From Saprospiraceae bacterium (GTDB taxonomy: Bacteria; Bacteroidota; Bacteroidia; Chitinophagales; Saprospiraceae), in the NCBI GenBank assembly GCA_028280415.1, contig JANQLV010000025.1, positions 1 through 64,000 on the forward strand: a DNA stretch of 64,000 nucleotides, in the 5' to 3' direction. Below are positions 35,259 to 43,524 of this stretch, one piece after another. The stretch's first letter is position 1, and each line of letters starts with the position of its first letter. The notes beneath the pieces are model-generated. The model did no database searches. It saw only the letters and a list, made by a program, of their open reading frames with translations, and was not told the origin of the DNA. The position numbers and the translations under genes are program-made.

Positions 35259-35831
35259 ATGCAAATTTTAAAAATTCAATTTCTCTTTGTACTCATCCTT
35301 GCAGCACTGACATTTAACAGCTGCAAGGATGACGATGATCTATGTGTTCCTGATACCTCTCTTGAAATAGCGACTTCAAGTGTTTCGACAAATGCAGGTT
35401 CCACCACTTATTTTGTTTATTCTGATATAGTTATTAATGCTTCACAGGAGAAAGTTTGGGCCGTCCTGACGGATTGGAATAATATGCAAAATTGGAGCAC
35501 CTCTTTTATTGGTCTTACAGGAGATATCCGGGATGGAGGACAGGTCACTGCCCGCTTTATTTTAAACGGGACCACTTTTGAATTTCCTCATACCCTGCAT
35601 TATGTAAATGGTGTTGAATTTGGTTGGTCCGACCCTTTGCTTTTTGCTCCTGAAATCAAAGACAATCATTTGTACAAGGTGGAAGCCCTTTCGGATTGCC
35701 AAACCAGATTCATCCAGACTGATGATTTCACAGGTGAGAATCCAATGTTTCCACTTCCCGATTTAGCTGCTCAAACAGAAACCGCTTACATTCAATTTAA
35801 TTCAGAGTTAAAAGCAGAAGTCGAAAAGTAA
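35259..35831 (+). CDS. SRPBCC-fold lipoprotein
   Basis: 190 residues. A lipoprotein signal ends at Cys22, followed by KDDDD, a Bacteroidota surface lipoprotein export-type signal. Residues 50-190 form a START-like SRPBCC domain: SDIVINASQEKVWAVLTDWN, NNMQNWSTSFIGLTGDIRDG, IKDNHLYKVE and TRFIQTDDFTGE. The fold binds hydrophobic ligands in a deep cavity. It is the first gene of a unit with a second SRPBCC, an SDR, a third SRPBCC and an AraC regulator. It is clearly paralogous to the next gene (IKDNH and TRFIQ shared). Surface display is inferred. Confidence 0.85.
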   Translation: MQILKIQFLFVLILAALTFNSCKDDDDLCVPDTSLEIATSSVSTNAGSTTYFVYSDIVINASQEKVWAVLTDWNNMQNWSTSFIGLTGDIRDGGQVTARFILNGTTFEFPHTLHYVNGVEFGWSDPLLFAPEIKDNHLYKVEALSDCQTRFIQTDDFTGENPMFPLPDLAAQTETAYIQFNSELKAEVEK

Positions 35832-35891
35832 AGGCTTTTAAGCAAGCAATTTTATATCATCCTTTTATTCACAAAAAAGAAATTCAAAATC

Positions 35892-36383
35892 ATGGCTATC
35901 ACTAATAATGAAAATGTCAAGGTGGCAAAAATAAGTGCATCACATCGAACTATTTATACCGATATTCTCATTGATGCTAGTCCGGAACAGGTTTGGTCAG
36001 TTTTGACTGATACCGCTTCTTATAAAAACTGGGCTGCTTTCCTGATAGATATTCAAGGCGAAATCAAGGATGGAAATAAAATTATCACTGTTTTTCAAAC
36101 CAATCCTAAAAAAGAGAAATTGACGACTATTGAACACAACATTTCAGTAACTAATGGCGAAGAATTTTATTGGGCAGAAAAAGGCCCCGGAGGTATCAAA
36201 GACAATCATCACTTTAAAGTAGAATCAACCGGCGATAATAAAACCCGGTTTATTCAATCTGATGAAATCAAGAGTGGGATCACCTGGTTAGCAGGTGGCA
36301 ATTTATCAAAAATGTATGCCGAAGGCTATCAGGCATTTAATCGCAATTTAAAGGCAGAGGTAGAGCGAAGATTTAATAAGTAA
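35892..36383 (+). CDS. cytosolic SRPBCC-family protein
   Basis: 163 residues without signal or membrane segment. The SRPBCC domain covers almost the whole protein: YTDILIDASPEQVWSVLTD, NWAAFLIDIQGEIKDGNKI, IKDNHHFKVE and TRFIQSDEIKSG. It looks like a cytosolic paralogue of the lipoprotein 60 bases upstream. Ligand and reaction are unknown. The downstream SDR starts 22 bases later. Confidence 0.85.
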   Translation: MAITNNENVKVAKISASHRTIYTDILIDASPEQVWSVLTDTASYKNWAAFLIDIQGEIKDGNKIITVFQTNPKKEKLTTIEHNISVTNGEEFYWAEKGPGGIKDNHHFKVESTGDNKTRFIQSDEIKSGITWLAGGNLSKMYAEGYQAFNRNLKAEVERRFNK

Positions 36384-36405
36384 TGGATTATAAAAACTAA
36401 ACTCA

Positions 36406-37314
36406 ATGAATTTTAATTTAAAAAATGTTCCTTCTCAAAAGGGACGCATAGCCATCGTAACCGGTGCCAATAACGGTATCGGTTTTGAGACAAGCCTGGC
36501 AATGGCAAACTATGGTTTCAAAGTCATCATGGCCTGCCGAAATTTAACAAAAGCTGAAAAAGCCAAGTCTGAAATTTTACAAAAATCGCCTAATGCCGAT
36601 TTAGATATACTCCAGCTGGATTTGAGCGATTTGGAAAGTGTAAGGACCTTTGCCAAAAATTTCAAAAACAAATACGCTCAACTGGATGTACTCATCAACA
36701 ATGCAGGTGTCTTGATATACTCCGGCAAAAAGAACAAGGCAGGGGTAGAATTACAATTTGCTACAAATCATTTGGGGCATTTTTTATTGACTGGTTTATT
36801 GCTTGAGCAAATGCCCGATAGTTCCGACTCCCGTATCGTAGCTCTGAGTAGCCTGGCACACAAGGAGGCAAAAATTCATTTCGATGATTTGAATTGTGAA
36901 ACAACGGATGATAATGGAGCTGCCTATGGTCAGTCAAAACTGGCTAACCTGATGTTTGCCGATGAATTGAACCGCCGGTTAAAAAAGGCAAATAAAAAAA
37001 TCGTTGCACTTGCCGTACATCCAGGTGGTTCGGATTCGGGGCTCTTTGACGAAATGTCTAAAATAACCTATTATACCTTTAAAATTTTATCTCCATTTAT
37101 TTTACATTCTAATGCTTCTGCTGCCAAGCCTTCCCTTTTTGCTGCTTTAAGCCCGGGAGTCAAAGGAGGTGAATATTTTGGACCGCAAGGCTTCAGGGAG
37201 TTCAGGGGAAGAGTAGGTATAGCCAAACGCAGTGACTATTCCAAACGGGAAGATATTGCAACAAGACTTTGGCAATTGTCCGAGAAAATGACGGATCAGT
37301 CCTTTCTATCATAA
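36406..37314 (+). CDS. SDR oxidoreductase, retinol-dehydrogenase-like
   Basis: 302 residues. TGANNGIG at 19-26, NNAG at 98-101, ATNHLGHF at 119-126, Ser at 148-149 and Y174-x3-K178 (AYGQSKLAN). The longer C-terminus and the NHLGHF motif place it with the retinol dehydrogenase/WW-oxidoreductase-like group of SDRs, which act on hydrophobic alcohols or ketones. A lipophilic substrate would fit the SRPBCC proteins on both sides. The gene lies in the middle of the SRPBCC unit. Confidence 0.9.
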   Translation: MNFNLKNVPSQKGRIAIVTGANNGIGFETSLAMANYGFKVIMACRNLTKAEKAKSEILQKSPNADLDILQLDLSDLESVRTFAKNFKNKYAQLDVLINNAGVLIYSGKKNKAGVELQFATNHLGHFLLTGLLLEQMPDSSDSRIVALSSLAHKEAKIHFDDLNCETTDDNGAAYGQSKLANLMFADELNRRLKKANKKIVALAVHPGGSDSGLFDEMSKITYYTFKILSPFILHSNASAAKPSLFAALSPGVKGGEYFGPQGFREFRGRVGIAKRSDYSKREDIATRLWQLSEKMTDQSFLS

Positions 37315-37367
37315 GGACATTTTAAAATTAGAGATTTTACGGAAAAGAACTTTTTTATTAAATTATC

Positions 37368-37886
37368 ATGGCAGTTCTAACATCTAATTGGATGATAGCA
37401 GGGGTGGTTTTGATTGCCATACTGCTATTTTTCTATTTCTTTGGTCGAAAATCGGTTCATACTGAGTTGGTCATCGAAGCAAGTCCAGAACAAATATGGG
37501 AAGTTTTAATGGATGAAGAGGCCTATAAAGAATGGAATCAGGTTCTTATCCCCATAACTGGCAGAATTGAACAAGGGAATAAACTAACTTATGCTTTGAT
37601 TCAACCAGAGGGTAAATCTATTGAGATTGGAATGAAAGTGATAGAATTAATTCCATTCAAACTATTGAATCAATATGGAGGCGTTCCCGGGATATTCACC
37701 TTTGATCATCGATATATACTGGAGCCTGTGGAAAAGAATACCAGAGTGATCATACATGAAGATTTTAGAGGAATAGCTGTACTATTTTGGGATGCCGGTT
37801 GGCTCGAACAAGCTTATGCCGATTCGAATAAATCTCTCCGTCAACAAGTCCTTGAATTAATTCACGACGAAAATTGGGGCGAGTAA
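37368..37886 (+). CDS. membrane-anchored SRPBCC protein
   Basis: 172 residues. One N-terminal membrane helix (about 8-26, WMIAGVVLIAILLFFYFFG) and a SRPBCC domain behind it (HTELVIEASPEQIWEVLMDE, YKEWNQVLIPITGRIEQG, IHEDFRGIAVLFW). It is more distant from the other two. Topology suggests the domain sits on one face of the inner membrane. It lies 53 bases after the SDR and about 80 bases before the AraC gene. Confidence 0.82.
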   Translation: MAVLTSNWMIAGVVLIAILLFFYFFGRKSVHTELVIEASPEQIWEVLMDEEAYKEWNQVLIPITGRIEQGNKLTYALIQPEGKSIEIGMKVIELIPFKLLNQYGGVPGIFTFDHRYILEPVEKNTRVIIHEDFRGIAVLFWDAGWLEQAYADSNKSLRQQVLELIHDENWGE

Positions 37887-37967
37887 TATTGCCACAAGAC
37901 TGTGACCATTATGCAAAAAATAACTAGTCAATCATTCTTGCCATAGGGTATATTTAAAAAAAATAGT

Positions 37968-38903
37968 ATGTTTACTCCTGATAATTCTAAACGAATGAAC
38001 GAGATATTTCATATAAAAACCATTTCGGAAATGCATGATGTCTTCGGACTACCAAAGCCTAAACATCCATTGGTTTCAATTATTCAATTTAAGAACGCCC
38101 AAATCAAGCCGGAATATCATCACATTCGTTGCTCCTTTGGTATGTACTGTATTGCCCAGAAGAATGAAACCGACGGCAGCATGGGATATGGTCGTAATTC
38201 TTATGATTTTCAGGAAGGTTCTATGTTATTTATAAAGCCTGGTCAAGTATTGAGTTATGATGGTCATCAATCTTCCGCAGAAGACCCTGGCTGGGCCTTA
38301 TTGTTTCATCCCGACCTTATCAGAAAATCTGAGTTAGGTAAAACGATTGAGAATTATTCGTTTTTCTCCTATGATATAACAGAAGCTTTACATCTTTCTG
38401 ATGAAGAAAAACAGTCGCTTGATGAACTGGTAGTAAAAATTGAAAAAGAATACCAACAGAACATTGATCGCCACAGTCAAAAATTAATTATCTCAAATAT
38501 TGAATTATTGCTGGATTACTGTACCCGCTACTATGACCGTCAATTTTATACCCGCAGCAATCTCAACAAAGATGTTTTAGCAAAATTTGAGAATTTGCTA
38601 CGACATTATTATTCGGACAAAAACCAGTTTACTAAGGGAATTCCTTCCGTAAATTATTGCGGGAAGGAGTTAAATATGTCTCCCAAATATTTGAGTGATT
38701 TATTGAAAAAGGAAACAGGTAGAAATGCAAAGACGCATATTGATGATTTTTTGATCAACAAAGCCAAAAATCATTTATTGCGTTCTACTGAACCTGTGAG
38801 TGAAATTGCTTATACCCTGGGCTTTGAGTATTCCCAACATTTTTCTAAAATATTTAAAGCAAAGACGGGAATGAGTCCAAGTGAATATCGAAATTTGAAT
38901 TGA
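37968..38903 (+). CDS. AraC family transcriptional regulator
   Basis: 311 residues (an alternative start at 37995 would remove nine residues). The N-terminal cupin-like region (about 10-130) is followed by a linker and a C-terminal double helix-turn-helix (about 210-310): YCGKELNMSPKYLSDLLKKE and VSEIAYTLGFEYSQHFSKIF, then KTGMSPSEYR. Family members bind direct repeats with about 21-bp spacing. Exactly such repeats precede the two units upstream, so this is the likely activator of both. It appears to be co-transcribed with the SRPBCC genes, giving possible positive feedback. Confidence 0.92.
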   Translation: MFTPDNSKRMNEIFHIKTISEMHDVFGLPKPKHPLVSIIQFKNAQIKPEYHHIRCSFGMYCIAQKNETDGSMGYGRNSYDFQEGSMLFIKPGQVLSYDGHQSSAEDPGWALLFHPDLIRKSELGKTIENYSFFSYDITEALHLSDEEKQSLDELVVKIEKEYQQNIDRHSQKLIISNIELLLDYCTRYYDRQFYTRSNLNKDVLAKFENLLRHYYSDKNQFTKGIPSVNYCGKELNMSPKYLSDLLKKETGRNAKTHIDDFLINKAKNHLLRSTEPVSEIAYTLGFEYSQHFSKIFKAKTGMSPSEYRNLN

Positions 38904-39010
38904 TTGTAATAGACACAACTAATCCCTCGGGAAGTTCATGCAGTTGGGCCTCAAGGATTTATTTTAAAATTAGCTCTTTTCATCTTGCTTATACATTTTT
39001 GAATGGATAA

Positions 39011-39862
39011 TTAATAAGTAGTAGTCATATCGCTATCTACACAGATAATAAAATCAGCAGCCCCAATATTTTCCTTTTCCAGTTTATATATATTTTTTTG
39101 TGATACAGCTGATATGGTCGCATAATCCAGATCCTTTTTTTCTCTTTTTAAATACCATAAAATTCCTTCGTAATAATCAGAATGATAAGAACCATTATAG
39201 TGAATAAACAAATGGTCGCTTTTATAATTTTTTAAAATAAAATGGGCCATAGTCGCATCCTTTATAGCCTGTGCCTTGACTAATTCCGGGCTTCCATGAT
39301 CTCCCATCATGGTCAATATGTTTTTGTACCGGGGTAGTTCGCTATCAAAAGGAATCGGCAGGGGGGCCATCCATTGCTTTTCTTTATTCGAAAGTGAATC
39401 CAGTGTTTGAAATCCATTTCGAAAAACCAGTCGAGCGTATCTTCTTGGAATATTTGTAGCGATAAAAGGAAGTTTGTTTTCTTTTGCAAAATCTACAATG
39501 GGAGCATAATCCGTTTTATAATTAGGCCATAATCTAGCGGTAGTATCTAATTCTTCGTAGGTTATTTTGTCACTCAAATAATCATCTAGCTGTGTCTGAT
39601 TGTCCGCTTCTATCATTTCTGCCCCCAAAATAAGCGATCTTAAAGAATGAAGCTCTGAAGTTAGCTCGTACTGTAGCCAGTGTGCGATTGGGTTATTATG
39701 AATTTCGCCAAAAAGTATGATATCTTTTTTTGCCAGCTTCTTAATCATTTTTTTATAGCTGACCTTCTTGCCTTTTGAATTATAAATAACGTATGCTCTT
39801 TTTTGCCCGTAGGTAATTGTAGCTGTTATCGACAACAGGAATAGCAAAATAGTTTTTGACAT
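39011..39862 (-). CDS. ChaN-like haem-binding protein
   Basis: 283 residues with a signal peptide (1-20). The ChaN/Cofac_haem_bdg pattern is present: ILFGEIHNNPIAHWLQYEL (about 49-67), LILGAEMIEADNQ, ARLWPNYKTDYAPIVDFAKE, FIATNIPRRYARLVF and MGDHGSPELVKAQAIKDATM. ChaN proteins bind haem cofacially as dimers; many are lipoproteins, but this one has an ordinary signal peptide. A role in iron or haem acquisition is possible. The gene is monocistronic and converges with the AraC unit. Confidence 0.88.
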   Translation of the reverse strand: MSKTILLFLLSITATITYGQKRAYVIYNSKGKKVSYKKMIKKLAKKDIILFGEIHNNPIAHWLQYELTSELHSLRSLILGAEMIEADNQTQLDDYLSDKITYEELDTTARLWPNYKTDYAPIVDFAKENKLPFIATNIPRRYARLVFRNGFQTLDSLSNKEKQWMAPLPIPFDSELPRYKNILTMMGDHGSPELVKAQAIKDATMAHFILKNYKSDHLFIHYNGSYHSDYYEGILWYLKREKKDLDYATISAVSQKNIYKLEKENIGAADFIICVDSDMTTTY

Positions 39863-40088
39863 AAACGCATATATTTTTGATTTTTCAAATTGCCCCTGGA
39901 GTTTTATTTTAAGAAAAATTTAATCTTTATATTCTGATTCTATTAAATCCGTTCCTTCCAAACTGGCTTTCCGGAGCAAAGATAATAATTCACCCAATTC
40001 AAAAGTGGAGAACAGCAATTGTAATTAATAAGATTGAAAAATACAGCTTCCTTTTATCGCTTTTTAAATTTCCTTACCAAGGCCATAA

Positions 40089-41378
40089 TCACGCTGAAAG
40101 GTCAGATTTGCTAATAAACTTTTGGGATTTTTTCCCTATCCAATAACATAAACCGATCATGGCAAGACTGATTATTGCAGTGGCGGGTCGGGCTATGAAA
40201 ATGTATAGTACCAAAACTGTATTTAATACTATAAATATCCAAACGGCCACTTTTTGTAAAGGGCTAAGCTGAAAAGCATTGGATTTTTTCTGTAAGCCGA
40301 GGTTTCCAGCAACGGTTAATAAAGAAAAAATAGTCAACGTAAATCCGGTATAGGTAAGGATCGTTTCGAAGGTAAAACTCAGGAGCAATACAATCGCCAA
40401 TACCGCTTGAATACAGATGGCATTCACCGGTGCTCCCTTCGCATTTTCTTTGGAAAGTTTTCCGGGAAATGTATAATCTTCTGCCATTACTTTAAATACC
40501 CTCGAACCGGCCAGTATTAAAGCACTGGTCGAGGAAATCAGAGCCAGTAGTATCATCGCATTGATGAGCAGGGTACCGGATTTACCCCAGATAGCCTCCC
40601 CTACCTGATGGGCGACATCGATCTTTCCCACCAGTTGATTTACCGGAGTAGTATATAAAAAGGTCAGGTTGAGACCAAGGTATAAGATAGTTACAATGGC
40701 CGTTCCAATCAGTAGAGATTTCCCCACATTGACCTGGGCTTCCTTTACTTCTTCCAGGACATAACAACTGGCATTCCATCCCGAATAGGCAAAACTCGTG
40801 AATAAAAATGCCAGGGCTATTCCCGTATATGAAATTTCCGTAACAGGCATGTCTACAGAAAAAATGTTTTCCGGCGCATTTGTACTAAACAGCGCTGACA
40901 ACATAAAGAGTAACATTAAAGTGATCTTGACAATAGTTATCCCGGAGTGAAACGTTCCTCCTTCCAGGGGTTTGGATAGATGTAAAAAGCTGAATATCAA
41001 AATTAATACTACTCCTGACAAGGGAGTGACTACAGGTATATAATGTTGAAAATAATGCCCAAAAGCAGAAGCCGTCAAAGCCAGGGGAGCTGTAAATCCG
41101 ACAAATAGAGAAATCACCCCTGCTGCAAAGCCCAGTGGTGCTCCATAGAGCCGGCTTATGAAATGAAACTCTCCGCCAGAACGCGGGAAATGCCTGGCGA
41201 TCCGACCGTAAGCGATTGCGCCGCAGTAGGCATTTAGCCCTCCTAATAGCCAAATCAACAGGATAATGAAGGGTTGCCGAACTTCCTCCAGCTGAATTCC
41301 CAGAGTTGTAAAGACACCTGCGCCAATCATATTGCCAATGACCAGGGTGATTGCTATACGCAGGTTAAAAAGCTTCAT
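40089..41378 (-). CDS. APC-family amino acid permease
   Basis: 429 residues with about twelve membrane helices. The first helix carries the APC signature VIGNMIGAGVFTTLG, followed by YGRIARHFPRSGGEFHFI, FAYSGWNASCYVLEEVKEAQ and the NVGKSLLIGTA loop. The family exchanges or imports amino acids. The substrate cannot be named. The start codon overlaps the first unit of a heptamer tract, so the leader on the coding strand is a run of CGAATnn-type repeats. Confidence 0.92.
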   Translation of the reverse strand: MKLFNLRIAITLVIGNMIGAGVFTTLGIQLEEVRQPFIILLIWLLGGLNAYCGAIAYGRIARHFPRSGGEFHFISRLYGAPLGFAAGVISLFVGFTAPLALTASAFGHYFQHYIPVVTPLSGVVLILIFSFLHLSKPLEGGTFHSGITIVKITLMLLFMLSALFSTNAPENIFSVDMPVTEISYTGIALAFLFTSFAYSGWNASCYVLEEVKEAQVNVGKSLLIGTAIVTILYLGLNLTFLYTTPVNQLVGKIDVAHQVGEAIWGKSGTLLINAMILLALISSTSALILAGSRVFKVMAEDYTFPGKLSKENAKGAPVNAICIQAVLAIVLLLSFTFETILTYTGFTLTIFSLLTVAGNLGLQKKSNAFQLSPLQKVAVWIFIVLNTVLVLYIFIARPATAIISLAMIGLCYWIGKKSQKFISKSDLSA

Positions 41379-41425
41379 TCGATATTCGTTGTTCGTTGCT
41401 CGGTATTCGTTGTCCGAGATTCGTT
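41377..41425. repeat. heptamer tract (nnTCGnn x 7) at the APC permease start
   Basis: Seven units: ATTCGAT, ATTCGTT, GTTCGTT, GCTCGGT, ATTCGTT, GTCCGAG, ATTCGTT. The first overlaps the start codon of the minus-strand permease gene. The same type of repeat lies at 21586-21641 and 22165-22199. Confidence 0.82.
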
Positions 41426-41756
41426 TGTTTAAAACGGGAAATACTGTTTATTGGTTTCTGCCTGTAATCCGTAAACCGGAGCACCATTCTTTTACAAACT
41501 TAGAGCTCCGTATCCACTCTGAGAATAATAAATAATTGGGCAGAAATATTTTCATAATCCGGTACTTTAAGATAATCTTTTATAATTGCTGGTGAAACCC
41601 GGTATTAGCGATAAATAGTTTTCCTCCAGTCTCAAAAACAGCTTTGGATGGTTTAGGTTAAATACATTTAAAAATTTAATTCGCAGTAAGCCCAATTCTA
41701 AAGTTTTCCTTTTATAAAGGATACGAACTAATTTGAAATTAATGAACAAAAATGTT
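41426..41756. other. intergenic region, nothing recognised
   Basis: 330 bases between two minus-strand transport genes. I see no ORF, RNA gene or firm promoter or terminator. It should contain the promoter of the APC permease. Confidence 0.35.
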
Positions 41757-43055
41757 TTACTTCATAAAAGTATTCAATAAGTCAAAGAGGTAATACACAG
41801 AAAAGAGAATCAGGGCCAGCAATCCGATGTAAGCTAAAACCAAAAGCGTTTTAGAAGGTCGATGACTTATGGGTACTGCTTCGCTTTGAATAGCCCGCAA
41901 GTTTAAAAATCCGATGATCGGGCTTAATAAAAAGGCCATTATCGTTGCTATTTCCAAAAGTTGAATCATGCTCGTTCTGGAAAAATAAAACAAGGAAAAG
42001 CCTCCAATTCCGAGGGCGATGAGTGTCCCTTGATAAGTCCTTTTTAAAAAAATATTTTGCTCCCTGTTCTTATTAATCTCCGGATACCTGAGTACGCGTA
42101 TTCCCCGGGCAAAGCATCTGGGGAAAGCATCCAGGATGCTGATCAATGTCCCATAGATTGTTCCGAAAGCAGCAATAGCAATAACATCATAGGACCATGC
42201 TCCGAGGTTCGTCGTGAATACCTTTAAAAGTTTATTAGAAAACTGAGTAGCATTGCCTTCTAATATAATCCCCGTGCCATATACTGTAAACGCACCAATC
42301 GTCAAAAACATTAAAGCTAATACCGTCGTAAACACATAGCCTAAATTAAAGTCAAAAAGACTTTCGCGCAGTTGGGGATGATAATTGGTTGTCTTTATTT
42401 TTTCTACGGTCCAGACGCTATTCATCGTGGAGGCCTCCATCCCCGCAGGCATCCATCCAAGCAAACTGACCAATAAAGCCAAACCGGCACCTTCAAAAAT
42501 GGGTTTTACCTGAAAATCATCCATCGGCTGAACAGGTCCTTTAATCAAGACCGCTATAAAAGCAATAAGTACAGTGATCAATAAAACCAAAGAAATGAGC
42601 TTGATCAAAATATCCAGTCCCCGGTAACCTCCTAATAATAAAAGAGCAACTGAAATGGCTAAAATGATCCCTGCCAGGATCGGTGCAGACACAAGTTTCA
42701 CCCCAAACATAGTCGATAACAAACCGGCACTTACTGCGCTGATCGCTCCGGTAACGGCAAACATGCTTAAAAAGATTACTACTAAAAAGAGGATCACCGC
42801 CCAGTTTCCCTGATCTCTATACCCTTTCAAAAGACTATGCCCGGTCGCATTGGCATAGCGAGGCCCGAATTCGTAAAAAGGATACTTAAAAATCAATGCT
42901 GCCAGGATAATCCAGATATAAACCATCCCATGATGTGCCCCTGCTCTGGTAGAAAGTACCAAATGAGAAGTTCCAATGGCCGAGCCAGCGAAAAGCAAGC
43001 CGGGACCAATACTGCGAATCAGATTGCGAAATGGTGTATTTGATGCCTGCGCCAT
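41757..43055 (-). CDS. Nramp-like transporter lacking the canonical metal motif
   Basis: 432 residues with about eleven membrane helices. SIGPGLLFAGSAIGTSHLV in helix 1 is the Nramp position where canonical members have DPGN; here that motif is replaced by IGTSH. In helix 6, where manganese/iron transporters have MPHN, it reads WMPAGMEAS. Both metal-ligand motifs thus differ, so transport of another ion, or a different mechanism, is likely. It is the third gene of an operon with a helical-family protein and a Dabb lipoprotein, seven bases after the latter. Confidence 0.85.
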   Translation of the reverse strand: MAQASNTPFRNLIRSIGPGLLFAGSAIGTSHLVLSTRAGAHHGMVYIWIILAALIFKYPFYEFGPRYANATGHSLLKGYRDQGNWAVILFLVVIFLSMFAVTGAISAVSAGLLSTMFGVKLVSAPILAGIILAISVALLLLGGYRGLDILIKLISLVLLITVLIAFIAVLIKGPVQPMDDFQVKPIFEGAGLALLVSLLGWMPAGMEASTMNSVWTVEKIKTTNYHPQLRESLFDFNLGYVFTTVLALMFLTIGAFTVYGTGIILEGNATQFSNKLLKVFTTNLGAWSYDVIAIAAFGTIYGTLISILDAFPRCFARGIRVLRYPEINKNREQNIFLKRTYQGTLIALGIGGFSLFYFSRTSMIQLLEIATIMAFLLSPIIGFLNLRAIQSEAVPISHRPSKTLLVLAYIGLLALILFSVYYLFDLLNTFMK

Positions 43056-43062
43056 TTACTTC

Positions 43063-43524
43063 TTATTGCTCCATATAGTCATACGTTGCCGGAGGTCCGG
43101 CCATGAGATTCCTGGCACTGGCTTTGAGTTCCAGATGTAAAGGATGCGCCTGATAAATTGCGTAATCAGCAGAATCCCTGAAAGACATTTTCATTAACAG
43201 CGCATAAGAAGATAGAGCCCTTTGGTCTCCGGTATCTTCGAAGGTACCAACTTCGAGCTGGTGTACCTCCGGAATCGCTTTTAGTTTGTGAATTGCATTA
43301 ATCAGTATTTTTTGATCGGCTTCCGGTTTTAGATCAAAAAACACCAGATGCGTAAAAGGGGCGGCTTGATCCTCTTCCATTTTCATTAGCTTTTCCTGAC
43401 TTTTGGCCAAGGCGGCTTCGACCAGTTCCAGTTCATCTCTTGTTTTTTCCAGTTCCATTTGCAATTCAGAAGAAGAACAAGCGATCAAAAAAACGAAACT
43501 TGTTAAGATGAAAATATTTTTCAT
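43063..43524 (-). CDS. Dabb-domain lipoprotein
   Basis: 153 residues. A lipoprotein signal ends in LIAC (Cys16). A short coiled coil (about 22-50) leads to a stress-responsive alpha/beta barrel (Dabb) domain: THLVFFDLKPEADQKILINA, VHQLEVGTFEDTG, SYALLMKMSFRDSADYAIYQ and HPLHLELKA. Dabb domains dimerise; several are enzymes, others have unknown roles. The ATG overlaps the TGA of the gene upstream (ATGA), implying coupled translation. Confidence 0.88.
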   Translation of the reverse strand: MKNIFILTSFVFLIACSSSELQMELEKTRDELELVEAALAKSQEKLMKMEEDQAAPFTHLVFFDLKPEADQKILINAIHKLKAIPEVHQLEVGTFEDTGDQRALSSYALLMKMSFRDSADYAIYQAHPLHLELKASARNLMAGPPATYDYMEQ

